A program made the translations under genes and the position numbers. A stretch of DNA of 64,000 nucleotides from positions 138,304 through 202,303 of the forward strand of contig PBLD01000010.1 of the NCBI GenBank assembly GCA_002722255.1. Reading direction: 5' to 3'. Every line of letters begins with the position of its first letter. Within the stretch, counting starts at the first letter, position 1. The notes under the pieces are model-generated. The model saw only the letters and a list, made by a program, of their open reading frames with translations. It was not told the DNA's origin and did no database searches. This document shows, one piece after another, positions 1-9,287 of this stretch. The DNA comes from Winogradskyella sp. Lineage in GTDB: Bacteria; Bacteroidota; Bacteroidia; Flavobacteriales; Flavobacteriaceae.

Positions 1-65
1 GTATCATTTTTTCCTTTACCGTGTTTTGCGAAGATTTCTTCTTTTTTCTCTTTAGATAAATACAT
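1..65 (-). CDS. rpsO: 30S ribosomal protein S15, N-terminal fragment (cut by window edge)
   Basis: Reading the minus strand from the ATG at 65-63 gives MYLSKEKKEEIFAKHGKG and then runs off the window. This is the characteristic N-terminus of bacteroidotal ribosomal protein S15, which binds 16S rRNA in the central domain of the small subunit. Only about 21 codons are visible, so the call rests on that match alone. A TATATTTG box on the minus strand at 128-121 and a hairpin at 98-116 lie upstream. It is divergent from the histidine kinase gene that follows. Confidence 0.8.
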   Translation of the reverse strand, partial: MYLSKEKKEEIFAKHGKGKND

Positions 66-120
66 TCTAATATTGTTGTAAATGATTGTTATGTACTTTG
101 AAAGATTTTCTTTCAAGCGG

Positions 121-128
121 CAAATATA
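121..128 (-). promoter_or_regulatory. Putative rpsO promoter -7 box (TATATTTG)
   Basis: The minus strand reads TATATTTG, matching the flavobacterial -7 consensus TAnnTTTG. It would start transcription near position 115. No good TTG -33 element is visible. The predicted mRNA would begin with an 8-bp hairpin (TTGAAAGA/TCTTTCAA on the plus strand at 98-105 and 109-116). Confidence 0.4.
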
Positions 129-247
129 ATACTTTCTTTGTGATTTGTGGTTTTTTTTGTAACTTTTAATCTGTATAACAATGTTTTAGTAAGTCTCCCC
201 TGACTAATTAAGAGCTTATTCCTATTAATCCTGAAAACTTAGTTAGG

Positions 248-1357
248 ATGAAAGCTATTCGCTCTTCGCAAAATGTAGCCAATGCATACGATGTATTAGA
301 TCGTGTGTTTAATAATACTTATAATGGTATTGCTGTTGTTAGTATGGATGGCGATTGGCTTAAAATGAATGAAGCCGTTTCAGATATCTTCGGTTATACC
401 AAATCCGAGCTTTTTAATATGGACATCGATAATATAGTCTTTATAGAGGACTTAGGTGTACATGAGGAAAAGTTTGAAAAATTAATAAGTGGTAAAATAG
501 ATAAATACAGAGTAAAGCAACGTTTTTTTCATAAAAGTGGAGACGTTATTTGGGTGTTGATCTATGTTACTCTTGTATATTTTAAAGAGGGAAGGCCTCA
601 TATGATCTGGCAGTTCACTGATGTAACTAATCGTCAAAAAAATCAGGATAAGTTAAAAGCCATGCTTAGCGTGGCTAAGGAGCAGAATGATAGACTAACG
701 TCTTTTGCAAATATTGTAACTCATAACCTTAGGTCGCATTCTGGGAATTTGGCTTCACTAACCGACTTTTTAGAAGATGATTTTCACGGGATTACAAAAA
801 ACGAAAATTATAAATTGCTAAAGCAAGCTGTTGATAACTTACAAGAAACTGTCGCCCACCTCACTGAAGTTGCAAAAATTAGAGAAATAGAGCCTTCAAA
901 ATTGCAAAATCTTAATCTTTATGAATATGTTGAAAAGGCAATGTATAATATTATCGCAATGGCTCAGAATTCTAATGCTGTTATTTATAATCAAATAGAT
1001 GAATCTCATTATGTAAAAGCTGTTCCTGCTTATCTAGATAGTATTATTTTAAATTTTCTTACCAATGCTATTAAATATAAATCTGATTTGCGATCACCTG
1101 AGATTGAGTTATCATCCGTAATTGAAGGCGATTTCGTTGTATTTAAAATTAAAGATAACGGGTTAGGTATTGATATGGATAAATTTGGAGATAAACTTTT
1201 TCTCATGTATAAAACGTTTCATTGTAATGAGGATGCTATTGGTATTGGACTGTTTTTAACTAAAAATCATATAGAGTCTCTTGGAGGTAAGGTTTCGGTA
1301 AAGAGCGAAGTTAATGTTGGTACCGAGTTTTCAGTTTATTTTAAAAAAAGCTCTTGA
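248..1357 (+). CDS. PAS domain sensor histidine kinase, paralogue 1
   Basis: Cytoplasmic sensor kinase of 369 residues without a signal peptide or membrane segment. A PAS domain spans about residues 15-130 (GYTKSEL, then the HKSGDVIWVL region and a FTDVTNRQK exit). A dimerisation helix follows with His159 in THNLRSHSGNL, then a HATPase_c domain with N-box FLTNAIKY (about 270-277), DNGLGID (303-309) and GIGLFLTKNHIESLGG. The phosphoacceptor box lacks the proline of the usual HELRTP form. No response regulator lies nearby, so the partner is unknown. The gene at 1479 encodes a close paralogue with the same architecture, so this pair is likely a tandem duplication. Confidence 0.88.
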   Translation: MKAIRSSQNVANAYDVLDRVFNNTYNGIAVVSMDGDWLKMNEAVSDIFGYTKSELFNMDIDNIVFIEDLGVHEEKFEKLISGKIDKYRVKQRFFHKSGDVIWVLIYVTLVYFKEGRPHMIWQFTDVTNRQKNQDKLKAMLSVAKEQNDRLTSFANIVTHNLRSHSGNLASLTDFLEDDFHGITKNENYKLLKQAVDNLQETVAHLTEVAKIREIEPSKLQNLNLYEYVEKAMYNIIAMAQNSNAVIYNQIDESHYVKAVPAYLDSIILNFLTNAIKYKSDLRSPEIELSSVIEGDFVVFKIKDNGLGIDMDKFGDKLFLMYKTFHCNEDAIGIGLFLTKNHIESLGGKVSVKSEVNVGTEFSVYFKKSS

Positions 1358-1478
1358 TAATAGATAAGTTTTTGTAACTTCGTTATATATCCCCTTAAAA
1401 AAGAGTAGGTTAACAAGCGTATTGTTGTTGTTTAACACTTGCTCTGCTCCGAATATACATTAACAAATAAAGTTGCTT

Positions 1479-2576
1479 ATGCCTAAAAACTTCAAAAAGG
1501 TTGAAGATGTTCTGTATAGAAAAATTTTTAACCATGCCAAAGGGGGAATTTCTATAGTTAGCTTAAAAGGAGAATGGGTTAAGGTTAATCAAAGTTTAGT
1601 ACAACTTTTGGGGTATCCAGAAGAAGAACTTTACACGATGGCTTTTCAAGATATAACTCATAAGGATGATCTCGAAAAGGATATTAATCTTATGCACCAG
1701 TTGCTTAATGGTGAAATAGAGAACTACCAAATGGAAAAACGATATTTTCATAAGGATGGACATATCGTTTGGGTATTACTAACAGTGTCCTTAGTTAGAG
1801 ATGAAAATAATGATCCATTGTATTTTATATCTCAAATTACAGATATTTCAGATCAGAAATCGGCCTCATGGAGATTTAAATTTCTAATGAATGTTATAAA
1901 GGGACAGAATAAAACTCTAAAAGATTTTACGTATATAGCAACCCATGATATAAGAACTCATATTGGGAATTTGAGTTCTATTTCTGAGTTCTTAGAAGAT
2001 GAGTTTCCGAATTTAACAGAGAGTGAAAATTTTGAAATGCTAAAAGAGTCTATTTCAAATTTAAATGCCACAATAGAGCATCTTAGTCAGATAAAAATAG
2101 ATAAATCTATTAAAGAGCAAAATCTAGAAGTTTTGCTGTTAGATACGTATGTGACCAATGCAACCTATAATGTTAATGCAATAGCTAAGAGAGAAAATTG
2201 TACAATAATTAATAACGTTGAGAGCGGTATAAAAGTTATGGGCACAGAAGCATACTTAGATAGTATTATTCTTAATTTTTTAACCAATGCCATTAAGTAT
2301 AAATCTCTAGATCGAAATCCCATAATAGAGTTGTCTACAGAAATAAAAAACCAGTATGTGGTTTTAACAATAAAGGATAATGGCGTCGGTATAGATTTGT
2401 CTAAAAATGGTTCTAAACTCTTTACATTAAACGGAACTTTTAATAATCATCACGATAGTAGAGGCGTTGGTCTATTTATAACAAAAAATCATATTGAAAG
2501 CCTTGGCGGTAAAATTGAGGTAGAGAGTGAACTTGATAAGGGAACTAGTTTTTCATTGTATTTTCTAAGGGCATAA
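1479..2576 (+). CDS. PAS domain sensor histidine kinase, paralogue 2
   Basis: Paralogue of the kinase at 248, 365 residues from the ATG at 1479 (a TTG two codons earlier is possible but less likely). The order is the same: PAS domain (about 12-125, with GYPEEEL and HKDGHIVWVLL), phosphoacceptor His156 in THDIRTHIGNL, and HATPase_c with FLTNAIKYKS, DNGVGID and GVGLFITKNHIESLGG. The ligand sensed by the PAS domain cannot be read from sequence. The 121-bp gap to the upstream gene has no clear terminator, so co-transcription is possible. As in its twin, the H-box lacks proline and no regulator is encoded next to it. Confidence 0.87.
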   Translation: MPKNFKKVEDVLYRKIFNHAKGGISIVSLKGEWVKVNQSLVQLLGYPEEELYTMAFQDITHKDDLEKDINLMHQLLNGEIENYQMEKRYFHKDGHIVWVLLTVSLVRDENNDPLYFISQITDISDQKSASWRFKFLMNVIKGQNKTLKDFTYIATHDIRTHIGNLSSISEFLEDEFPNLTESENFEMLKESISNLNATIEHLSQIKIDKSIKEQNLEVLLLDTYVTNATYNVNAIAKRENCTIINNVESGIKVMGTEAYLDSIILNFLTNAIKYKSLDRNPIIELSTEIKNQYVVLTIKDNGVGIDLSKNGSKLFTLNGTFNNHHDSRGVGLFITKNHIESLGGKIEVESELDKGTSFSLYFLRA

Positions 2577-2649
2577 ATTTATGATAGGCGATTAAACTTT
2601 TTTTAACTGTTATAGTCTTAACAACATATTAACAATAAAAAAAGTAATC

Positions 2650-3570
2650 ATGAATTATTCAAATCACCAACTCAGCAAAGTCATTAAGAATGGAAATAGA
2701 AAAACTTTCTATATTAAACAAAAAGCAATTCTATGTCTTATTCTTTTAAGTTTAGTTTTTAGCTCATGCAGCAATAGTGATGAGGTTATAGAAACAGAAG
2801 ACGTCGCACAAGACACAACAGAAGTACAGCGTTCTGCTGAGATTGACCAAATAGATAATATTTTAGGGGATTTAGTAATAGATGCCTATGAAGAGCAAGA
2901 ATCAATAGCAGATAGAAGGGGTACTACTGCAGATAGTTCTAATGATGCATTTTATGCAAAAGATATTCCTGAGTGTGTTACAATCACTGTAGTAGCTCAA
3001 CAAAATTATAGAGAGGTAACACTAGACTTTGGTACTGAAGGTTGTATAGTAAATGAACATCTCATTCAAGGAGAAATTGTTTTTGATTATACAAGAGATA
3101 CCGAAGCACAAGAAATTATGATAAATTATAGTTTAGTAGATTTTTATTTTGATGGTAAAAATGTTATTGCAAACCGTTCTATTTTAAAAGAGCTAACTAA
3201 CAATAATGGTAACCCTCAGTTTACGCACAATTTAAGTATTACTGTTGTTTGGCCAAATGGAGTGCAAGCTTCTAGAGAGGGTACGAGGGTAAGAGAATGG
3301 ATTGAAGGATTTGATAGTGGTGTTTTTAGCGATAATGTATTTGAAATTACGGGTGATTGGACAGCGACTTTTGTTAATGGTAATACACACTCCTATGAAG
3401 TTTTAGTGCCTTTAAGAAGAGAGGTTGTTTGTGCTTATTTCGTTAGTGGCTCGTTTGATGTACAACGTACAAATTTTGGAGGTGTTTTTGATTTTGGAAA
3501 TGGTAATTGTGATAACCAAGCTACTTTTACGTTTAACAATGGTACAGAAGTACCTATAACTTTAAATTAA
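2650..3570 (+). CDS. Hypothetical lipoprotein
   Basis: Protein of 306 residues with a long basic N-region and a hydrophobic stretch ending in LVFSSC, a signal peptidase II lipobox, so it is expected to be an envelope lipoprotein. After the anchor comes a Glu/Asp-rich linker and a beta-rich body with paired cysteines (PECVTITV, TEGCIVNE, VVCAYFV, NGNCDNQ) that could form disulfides in the periplasm or on the surface. I recognise no family. It is followed by a strong bidirectional terminator shared with accD on the other strand. Confidence 0.75.
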   Translation: MNYSNHQLSKVIKNGNRKTFYIKQKAILCLILLSLVFSSCSNSDEVIETEDVAQDTTEVQRSAEIDQIDNILGDLVIDAYEEQESIADRRGTTADSSNDAFYAKDIPECVTITVVAQQNYREVTLDFGTEGCIVNEHLIQGEIVFDYTRDTEAQEIMINYSLVDFYFDGKNVIANRSILKELTNNNGNPQFTHNLSITVVWPNGVQASREGTRVREWIEGFDSGVFSDNVFEITGDWTATFVNGNTHSYEVLVPLRREVVCAYFVSGSFDVQRTNFGGVFDFGNGNCDNQATFTFNNGTEVPITLN

Positions 3571-3593
3571 CGCGGTTTCATTTAGTTGAATGG

Positions 3594-3628
3594 AAAAAAA
3601 AGGCGAGCTATTTAGCTCGCCTTTTTTT
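3594..3628. terminator. Bidirectional intrinsic terminator
   Basis: A 16-bp stem AAAAAAAGGCGAGCTA paired with TAGCTCGCCTTTTTTT has A/T tracts on both sides. It can end transcription of the lipoprotein gene on the plus strand and accD on the minus strand. The accD stop codon lies in the T tract. Confidence 0.9.
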
Positions 3629-4484
3629 ATGCCCTTAATGGCTGATTCTTTATTAAATCAATATACTGATTAACTTTTTTCTTTAAATCCTTTCTATGGG
3701 TTATAAAATCTAAGAAACCATGCTCTAACAAGAATTCTGAAGTTTGGAAGCCTTCTGGCAATTCTTGTCCTGTTGTATCTCTTACCACTCTTGGTCCTGC
3801 AAAACCGATTAAAGCACCTGGTTCAGCAATATTAATGTCACCAAGCATAGCGAATGAAGCGGTAGTACCTCCTGTTGTTGGATCTGTACATAATGATATA
3901 TAAGGTATACCAGCATCCGCAAGTTGTGCTAATTTAGCTGAGGTTTTTGCTAACTGCATTAAGGATAAAGCTGCTTCCATCATACGAGCTCCACCAGACT
4001 TACTAATAATCATAAATGGAGTCTTTTTCTTTAAAGCATAGTCTGCAGCTCTAGCGATTTTTTCACCAACGACACTTCCCATTGATCCGCCGATAAAGTT
4101 AAAATCCATGCATGCAATTACCAAATCTTCACCCATAGATTTTCCAACAGCTGTACGTACAGCGTCTTTAAGATTAGTTTTGGTTTGTGCCGTTTTTAAA
4201 CGATCTGGATATTTCTTTGTGTCAACAAACTTAAGAGGATCCTTTGAAGTTAAATCTGTATCTAACTCTTTAAACTTATTGTCATCAAAAAGAATTTCAA
4301 AATACTCTTTACTGCCGATTCTTACATGGTAGCCATCTTCTGGACTAACGTAAAAATTTTGTTCAAGTTCTTTAGTGTCAATTATTTTTCCTGTTGGGGA
4401 TTTGTACCAAAGTCCTTTGGGAGTGTCTTTCTTTTCTTCTGTTGTAGTTTGAATCCCTTTATCTTTTCTCTTAAACCAAGCCAT
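3627..4484 (-). CDS. accD: Acetyl-CoA carboxylase carboxyltransferase subunit beta
   Basis: AccD of 285 residues. With AccA it transfers the carboxyl group from carboxybiotin to acetyl-CoA, giving malonyl-CoA for fatty acid synthesis. The crotonase-fold core is clear: [33 protein letters not shown], then [18 protein letters not shown] and GFAGPRVV. The region that carries the four-cysteine zinc ribbon in E. coli AccD (about residues 26-55 here) aligns as [11 protein letters not shown] and [14 protein letters not shown], with all four cysteines absent. It lies downstream of fbaA but has its own likely promoter at 4585-4613. Confidence 0.95.
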   Translation of the reverse strand: MAWFKRKDKGIQTTTEEKKDTPKGLWYKSPTGKIIDTKELEQNFYVSPEDGYHVRIGSKEYFEILFDDNKFKELDTDLTSKDPLKFVDTKKYPDRLKTAQTKTNLKDAVRTAVGKSMGEDLVIACMDFNFIGGSMGSVVGEKIARAADYALKKKTPFMIISKSGGARMMEAALSLMQLAKTSAKLAQLADAGIPYISLCTDPTTGGTTASFAMLGDINIAEPGALIGFAGPRVVRDTTGQELPEGFQTSEFLLEHGFLDFITHRKDLKKKVNQYIDLIKNQPLRA

Positions 4485-4584
4485 ATAAATTTGATTTTTA
4501 AACCCTTTGATAAAAAATCATAGGGTAGTTTTTAATCATAGATTTAAAAAGATTTCTATAATTAATGCTATTAGTTAGTTGAAG

Positions 4585-4613
4585 CAAAATTACTACTAAT
4601 TAATTAAACTCAA
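4585..4613 (-). promoter_or_regulatory. Putative accD promoter (TTG-N18-TAATTTTG)
   Basis: On the minus strand TTG (4613-4611) is followed after 18 bases by TAATTTTG (4592-4585). Both elements and the spacing fit the flavobacterial sigma consensus TTG-N17-23-TAnnTTTG. It would give accD a leader of roughly 95 bases. Confidence 0.55.
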
Positions 4614-4649
4614 AAGTAGTTGCTTCATGTTATTGATAAAATAAACAAA

Positions 4650-4680
4650 CCTATCAAAACTAAAAATTAGCTCTGATAGG
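4650..4680 (-). terminator. Possible fbaA terminator
   Basis: CCTATCA (4650-4656) pairs with TGATAGG (4674-4680) just downstream of the fbaA stop. On the minus strand it is followed by a T-rich but interrupted tract, so it is weaker than the other terminators here. Confidence 0.45.
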
Positions 4681-4702
4681 CTTGAAAATATGCAATACGT
4701 TA

Positions 4703-5770
4703 TTATAACGTGTCTACATTATTTAAATCTTCAAATGCTTTTTTAAGACGTTCTACAAACGCTTGTTCTCCTTTTCTTAACCAAACTCTAGGGTCGTAGT
4801 ATTTTTTGTTAGGAACATCGTCTCCTTCAGGATTACCAATTTGAGTTTGTAAGTAATCGTGATTGTCTTGTACATAATCTCTAACACCACTTAAGAAAGC
4901 CCATTGCATGTCGGTGTCAATATTCATTTTTATAACTCCATATCCAATGGCTTCTCTTATTTCTTCTACTGTAGAGCCAGAACCTCCATGAAAAACAAAG
5001 TCAATATGGTTATGACCTACATTGTATTTTTCGGTTATGTATTCTTGAGAGTTTTTTAAGATCTTTGGTGTTAATTTTACATTTCCTGGTTTATAAACAC
5101 CATGAACGTTACCAAATGCAGCAGCAATAGTAAACTGATCACTAACCTTACTTAACTCTTCGTATGCGTAAGCAACTTCTTCTGGCTGCGTATATAATTT
5201 AGAAGCATCTACATCACTATTGTCTACACCATCTTCTTCACCACCTGTAATACCAAGTTCTATCTCTAGTGTCATGCCCACTTTGCTCATACGCGCTAGG
5301 TATTGTTTACAGATTTCAATATTTTCTTCTATAGGTTCTTCAGATAAATCAATCATATGAGAGCTATACAGAGGTTTTCCTGTTTCTTCAAAATGTTTTT
5401 CACTTGCATCTAATAAGCCATCAATCCAAGGCAATAATTTTTTTGCACAGTGGTCTGTATGTAAAATTACAGGAACACCATAGGCTTCAGCCATGTGGTG
5501 AACATGTTTAGCACCGGCAATTCCACCAGCAATAGCACCTTTTTGGTCTTCGTTTCCTAAACCTTTTCCTGCGTTAAATTGTGCGCCGCCATTAGAAAAC
5601 TGAATGATTACCGGAGCGTTTAGTGCTTTAGCTGTTTCTAAAACACCATTTATAGTATTAGAACCAATAACATTTACTGCTGGTAAGGCAAATCCTTTTT
5701 CTTTAGCTAATTTAAAAATTTCCTGAACTTCTCTACCTGTTGCAACGCCAGGTTTGATATTATGACTCAT
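4703..5770 (-). CDS. fbaA: Class II fructose-bisphosphate aldolase
   Basis: Metal-dependent aldolase of 355 residues that interconverts fructose-1,6-bisphosphate with glyceraldehyde-3-phosphate and dihydroxyacetone phosphate. Visible motifs are VILHTDHCAKKLLPW (metal-binding His and catalytic Asp), the glutamate-rich LEIELGITGGEEDG loop, AAAFGNVHGVYKPGN (metal His) and FVFHGGSGSTVEEI, followed by KMNIDTDMQWA. Length and motif order fit the longer FbaA-type class IIa enzymes. The start ATG is preceded by a TATTTTTG box on the minus strand. Confidence 0.95.
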   Translation of the reverse strand: MSHNIKPGVATGREVQEIFKLAKEKGFALPAVNVIGSNTINGVLETAKALNAPVIIQFSNGGAQFNAGKGLGNEDQKGAIAGGIAGAKHVHHMAEAYGVPVILHTDHCAKKLLPWIDGLLDASEKHFEETGKPLYSSHMIDLSEEPIEENIEICKQYLARMSKVGMTLEIELGITGGEEDGVDNSDVDASKLYTQPEEVAYAYEELSKVSDQFTIAAAFGNVHGVYKPGNVKLTPKILKNSQEYITEKYNVGHNHIDFVFHGGSGSTVEEIREAIGYGVIKMNIDTDMQWAFLSGVRDYVQDNHDYLQTQIGNPEGDDVPNKKYYDPRVWLRKGEQAFVERLKKAFEDLNNVDTL

Positions 5771-5795
5771 TATATTATGATTGAAAATTAGATAT

Positions 5796-5803
5796 CAAAA
5801 ATA
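5796..5803 (-). promoter_or_regulatory. Putative fbaA promoter -7 box
   Basis: The minus strand reads TATTTTTG, matching TAnnTTTG, about 25 bases upstream of the fbaA ATG. No convincing -33 TTG is seen. Confidence 0.38.
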
Positions 5804-5885
5804 CATAATTTTAGTCATTTTTTTGTGTGAATAATAAGAATAATGGCTATAAAATCTCGAAAACGATGTAGATGAATGAAGGCTT

Positions 5886-8450
5886 TTAAAAAGGATAATT
5901 TATACCAATGTTATACACGGCGTTTCTAAAATTATAATCTCTAAACCAACGATTACCTTCGCTTTGAGAAGGGTCGTAGGTCTTAAAACCAGTATCAAAT
6001 CTAAGTACAAAGAAGTTAAAGTCGTAACGAAGTCCAAAACCAGAACCTACAGCAATATCCTCGAGAGAATTAAAGTTTGTAAACGTGGCTTTATCATCTT
6101 CAACATTATCTAATACATTCCATATGTTTCCTGCATCAACAAAAAGGGCGCCTTTAAAATTGCCAAACAGACTAAAGCGCTGCTCTGCACTAAGGTGTAT
6201 TTTAAAATTAGCCTCGTTAAATTCGTTAGTAGTATTAGAACTTCCTGGCCCGAGGTTATAAGCGGTCCAGGCTCTATTATCGTTCGGTCCACCTGCAAAG
6301 AAACTTTTTGCAAATGGAATACTGTTAGAGTTACCGTAAGGAATTGCAATACCAGCATAACTACGAAATGCAAAAATGTTGTTTTTGCCTAAATCAAAAT
6401 ATTTAATGTAGTCTATCTCTGTTTTAAAATATTGAGAAAAAACGACACCAAAGACTTCATAATCTCCATTTTCATTTTTTGAGGCACCAAAAATTTCAGA
6501 AAGATTAGATAATAGATTACCAGCAAGCTCAACACGCCATCTAAAAATAGAAAAGTCGTTATCAAAAATACTAGTACGTCTATTTTTTTGATAATCAAAA
6601 CTTGTAGAAAATATAAGGTTGTTCTCGGTTAAACGTTCTTTTCGTTCTTCGATATTATTTACAGTTTCAAAATCATCATCAGCTGAGGTTAAACTTGTGT
6701 TTCCATTAAGAACATCATTAATAAACTGATCGGCTTCTGTTGGGATGCTTAAGCTGTTATCTGATGGTATATAGCCAATGTTTTGAGCGATATTATTAAG
6801 TCTGTTATAAGAGTTTGTGTATACACCAAAATAATTACTGGTATTTAGGTTTTTTACAAATTGAACATTAAAGAGCTCTAGGGTGTTTGTTACCGTTCTG
6901 GATGGTAGCCAGTTATAACTCAATAGTCCTGATAAGGTTTGTTTGTCTAACCCAATATTCTGTTGGCTGGTTGTAGATATGTTTACAGACGTGCTTGGTG
7001 ACATGTACTTAGGGATAATACTGTCGGTATTAAATGGTGTAAACAAACGAGGTATGGTAAGTCTTACGTTACCACCAAACTCATTAATATCAAAAAAACT
7101 GTCATCATCATCACTACCATCTTTTGAAGCACCAATAGCAGCAATACCACTTATTTCTAGGGTTTCTGCTCCCTTAAAAATATTTCGGATTTTTAGACCA
7201 GGTGTTACGGAAAAACCTATGGTTTGAATGTTGCTTTGAGAAACATCTACGTCTAAACTAAGGGCATATTTTTTTCTTGGTTCTAAAAATATGTTTGCGG
7301 TAAGTGTAGTGTCTTCAGAGTTTTCTACGTATTCAATACTTGGGTATCTAAACATTTGTAAGTCATTAAGATATCTTAAAGATCTGCTTCGAGCTAAATC
7401 GGTATAGATGTCACCTTTGCTTATAAAAACAGCATCGGTAAGTGCTTTGGGTCTAAATCTTAATTTATCCTTACTGTAAAGGTTATAGTTTTTGTAAACT
7501 GTGGTATCTGAAATCGCTTTATCACGATTGCTAAAATTATCATCTGTAAAAATATTAACCTCTTTTATTTTGTATATTTTAAAAGGTTCTACTCTAGAAG
7601 AGTCGTCTGATCTAATAACTCTGTTTGAAATAATAAGATCAGTATTAATTTTATGATTTGTGTCAATGGTATCTGTTTCAAATCTTATGTAATCTTGTCC
7701 AAAGTAATAGAAACCTTTATTTCTTAAGTAGGTGTTAATGCGCTCTCGTTCATCCTCATAATTTTTTTCATCGTATTGCTCGCCTTTTTTTAATAGTGTT
7801 GCTTTAACAAATCTAGGATAAAGTGAATCTATTAAGGGACTGCTGATAACTGGGGTTAACGAATCTAAAAAATATGGTTTGTTTTTGGTAACCTTATATG
7901 TTACTTGTGCCTTCTTATTACTGTCTTTTTCTACTTCAAAGGTTACCTCATTATCAAACCAACCTTTACTGAAGTAATACTTCTTTAAGTTATTTGCGGT
8001 CTTCTCTGTTTTTTCTTCGTTATAAATTGTAGGTGCTTCACCTGTACGTTTTAACCAACTGTTAAAGTTTTTTCTGGCCTCTATTTCTCTGTCAAATTGT
8101 TTCTTAGATAGTAGTTTTGTTTTCCAGCGTACTTTTGAAGAATCACTTAATACTTTTGCCTGTAAAATAGAATCTATATTTGGTCTTGCTAAATTATAAA
8201 CATGCAGCTTTAAAGGGAAACCTAATAAGCTATTCATGCCTGTGTTAGTTTTTTGAAGAATGATATTGTTAACACGTTCTTCTTTATTAATCTTATCGTC
8301 TACAATAATGGTGTTTTTTGTAATTAAATGTTCATTAGATTTTACGCGTTTAACTACATCGCAAGAATTAAAAATTGCAATAAAAACCAGCAATAAAAAA
8401 TAATGTAGTCTTTTAGAAAGTATAGATGCTATTGAAGGTAGAATTTGCAA
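5886..8450 (-). CDS. tamL: TamL-like BamA/TamA family outer-membrane assembly lipoprotein
   Basis: Omp85-type protein of 854 residues. The N-terminus has a signal sequence ending in AIFNSC, so it is predicted to be lipidated, as in the bacteroidotal TamL group. Periplasmic POTRA-like segments follow (for example NNLKKYYFSKGWFDNEVTFEV and INTYLRNKGFYYFGQDY), then a C-terminal 16-strand barrel region with FFAGGPNDNRAWTAYNLGPG and a final LRFDTGFKT and aromatic end NIGINYPF. TamL with TamB is thought to help insert or export outer-membrane proteins; tamB is not in this window. It is divergent from the rRNA methyltransferase gene with about 100 bp between start codons. Confidence 0.88.
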   Translation of the reverse strand: MQILPSIASILSKRLHYFLLLVFIAIFNSCDVVKRVKSNEHLITKNTIIVDDKINKEERVNNIILQKTNTGMNSLLGFPLKLHVYNLARPNIDSILQAKVLSDSSKVRWKTKLLSKKQFDREIEARKNFNSWLKRTGEAPTIYNEEKTEKTANNLKKYYFSKGWFDNEVTFEVEKDSNKKAQVTYKVTKNKPYFLDSLTPVISSPLIDSLYPRFVKATLLKKGEQYDEKNYEDERERINTYLRNKGFYYFGQDYIRFETDTIDTNHKINTDLIISNRVIRSDDSSRVEPFKIYKIKEVNIFTDDNFSNRDKAISDTTVYKNYNLYSKDKLRFRPKALTDAVFISKGDIYTDLARSRSLRYLNDLQMFRYPSIEYVENSEDTTLTANIFLEPRKKYALSLDVDVSQSNIQTIGFSVTPGLKIRNIFKGAETLEISGIAAIGASKDGSDDDDSFFDINEFGGNVRLTIPRLFTPFNTDSIIPKYMSPSTSVNISTTSQQNIGLDKQTLSGLLSYNWLPSRTVTNTLELFNVQFVKNLNTSNYFGVYTNSYNRLNNIAQNIGYIPSDNSLSIPTEADQFINDVLNGNTSLTSADDDFETVNNIEERKERLTENNLIFSTSFDYQKNRRTSIFDNDFSIFRWRVELAGNLLSNLSEIFGASKNENGDYEVFGVVFSQYFKTEIDYIKYFDLGKNNIFAFRSYAGIAIPYGNSNSIPFAKSFFAGGPNDNRAWTAYNLGPGSSNTTNEFNEANFKIHLSAEQRFSLFGNFKGALFVDAGNIWNVLDNVEDDKATFTNFNSLEDIAVGSGFGLRYDFNFFVLRFDTGFKTYDPSQSEGNRWFRDYNFRNAVYNIGINYPF

Positions 8451-8552
8451 GCTTTTTAATATATATTTTTTTGTTATTGGTTGCTACAAACAAAAATTAG
8501 TCCAAAAAAGGTTTACTTTGTATTTAATCTAAGCAAATGTAAAGACATTTTA

Positions 8553-9287
8553 ATGGTTACAAAGCAAGAAATAAAGTTAATTAAAAGTTTAAATCAAAAA
8601 AAATACAGACAACAGTTAGGGCTTTTTACTGTTGAAGGTATAAAAGGAATTGAAGAATTTTTAAAATCAGATTTCAAACTTCATCGTTTATATACTACAA
8701 AACAGATTTTTGATGATTCAAAAGGTGATGTTGTAGATATTTCTGAAAACGAATTAAAAAAGATAACAGCTTTAAAGAATCCTAACACAGCTCTAGCTAT
8801 TTTTGAAATTCCAAAATCAGATAAAGTAGAAGATGATAACTTAATTGTAGCTTTGGATGACGTAAGAGACCCAGGGAATTTAGGAACAATTATTAGGCTT
8901 TGTGATTGGTATGGTGTTAAGGATTTGGTTTGTAGCCAAAACACGGTTGATTGCTATAACTCTAAGGTAGTTCAGGCAACGATGGGCTCGTTAACAAGAG
9001 TTAATATTAGTTATCTTAACCTTTCTGAATTTATATCAAGTTATAAAGATGATGTTTTTGGGACCTATATGAATGGTGAAAACCTTTACAATGCAGATTT
9101 GCCAAATAAAGGAGTTATCGTTTTGGGTAATGAAGCTAATGGTATTTCAGATAAAATATCGTCTATAATAGATCGAAAAATAACCATTCCTCAATTTGGG
9201 AAAAGTAAGGATACAGAGAGTCTAAACGTTGCAAACGCAACAGCGATTGTGCTAAGCGAATTTAGAAGACGAACTATTGAAATGTAA
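8553..9287 (+). CDS. TrmH/SpoU family RNA 2'-O-methyltransferase
   Basis: SPOUT-class methyltransferase of 244 residues from the ATG at 8553; an upstream in-frame extension to 8481 looks non-coding. It likely transfers a methyl group from SAM to a ribose 2'-OH of rRNA or tRNA. Residues 1-100 form the substrate-binding domain (KYRQQLGLFTVEGIKGIEEF). The knotted SAM-binding domain carries ALDDVRDPGNLGTIIRLCDW, VIVLGNEANGIS and SLNVANATAIVLSEF. The exact target nucleotide is not predictable. Its 3' end overlaps the convergent porT gene by 14 bp. Confidence 0.9.
   Translation: MVTKQEIKLIKSLNQKKYRQQLGLFTVEGIKGIEEFLKSDFKLHRLYTTKQIFDDSKGDVVDISENELKKITALKNPNTALAIFEIPKSDKVEDDNLIVALDDVRDPGNLGTIIRLCDWYGVKDLVCSQNTVDCYNSKVVQATMGSLTRVNISYLNLSEFISSYKDDVFGTYMNGENLYNADLPNKGVIVLGNEANGISDKISSIIDRKITIPQFGKSKDTESLNVANATAIVLSEFRRRTIEM

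Noticed and set aside
8481-8552. Upstream extension of the RNA methyltransferase
   Set aside because: No family similarity before the ATG at 8553; the region looks like a promoter.
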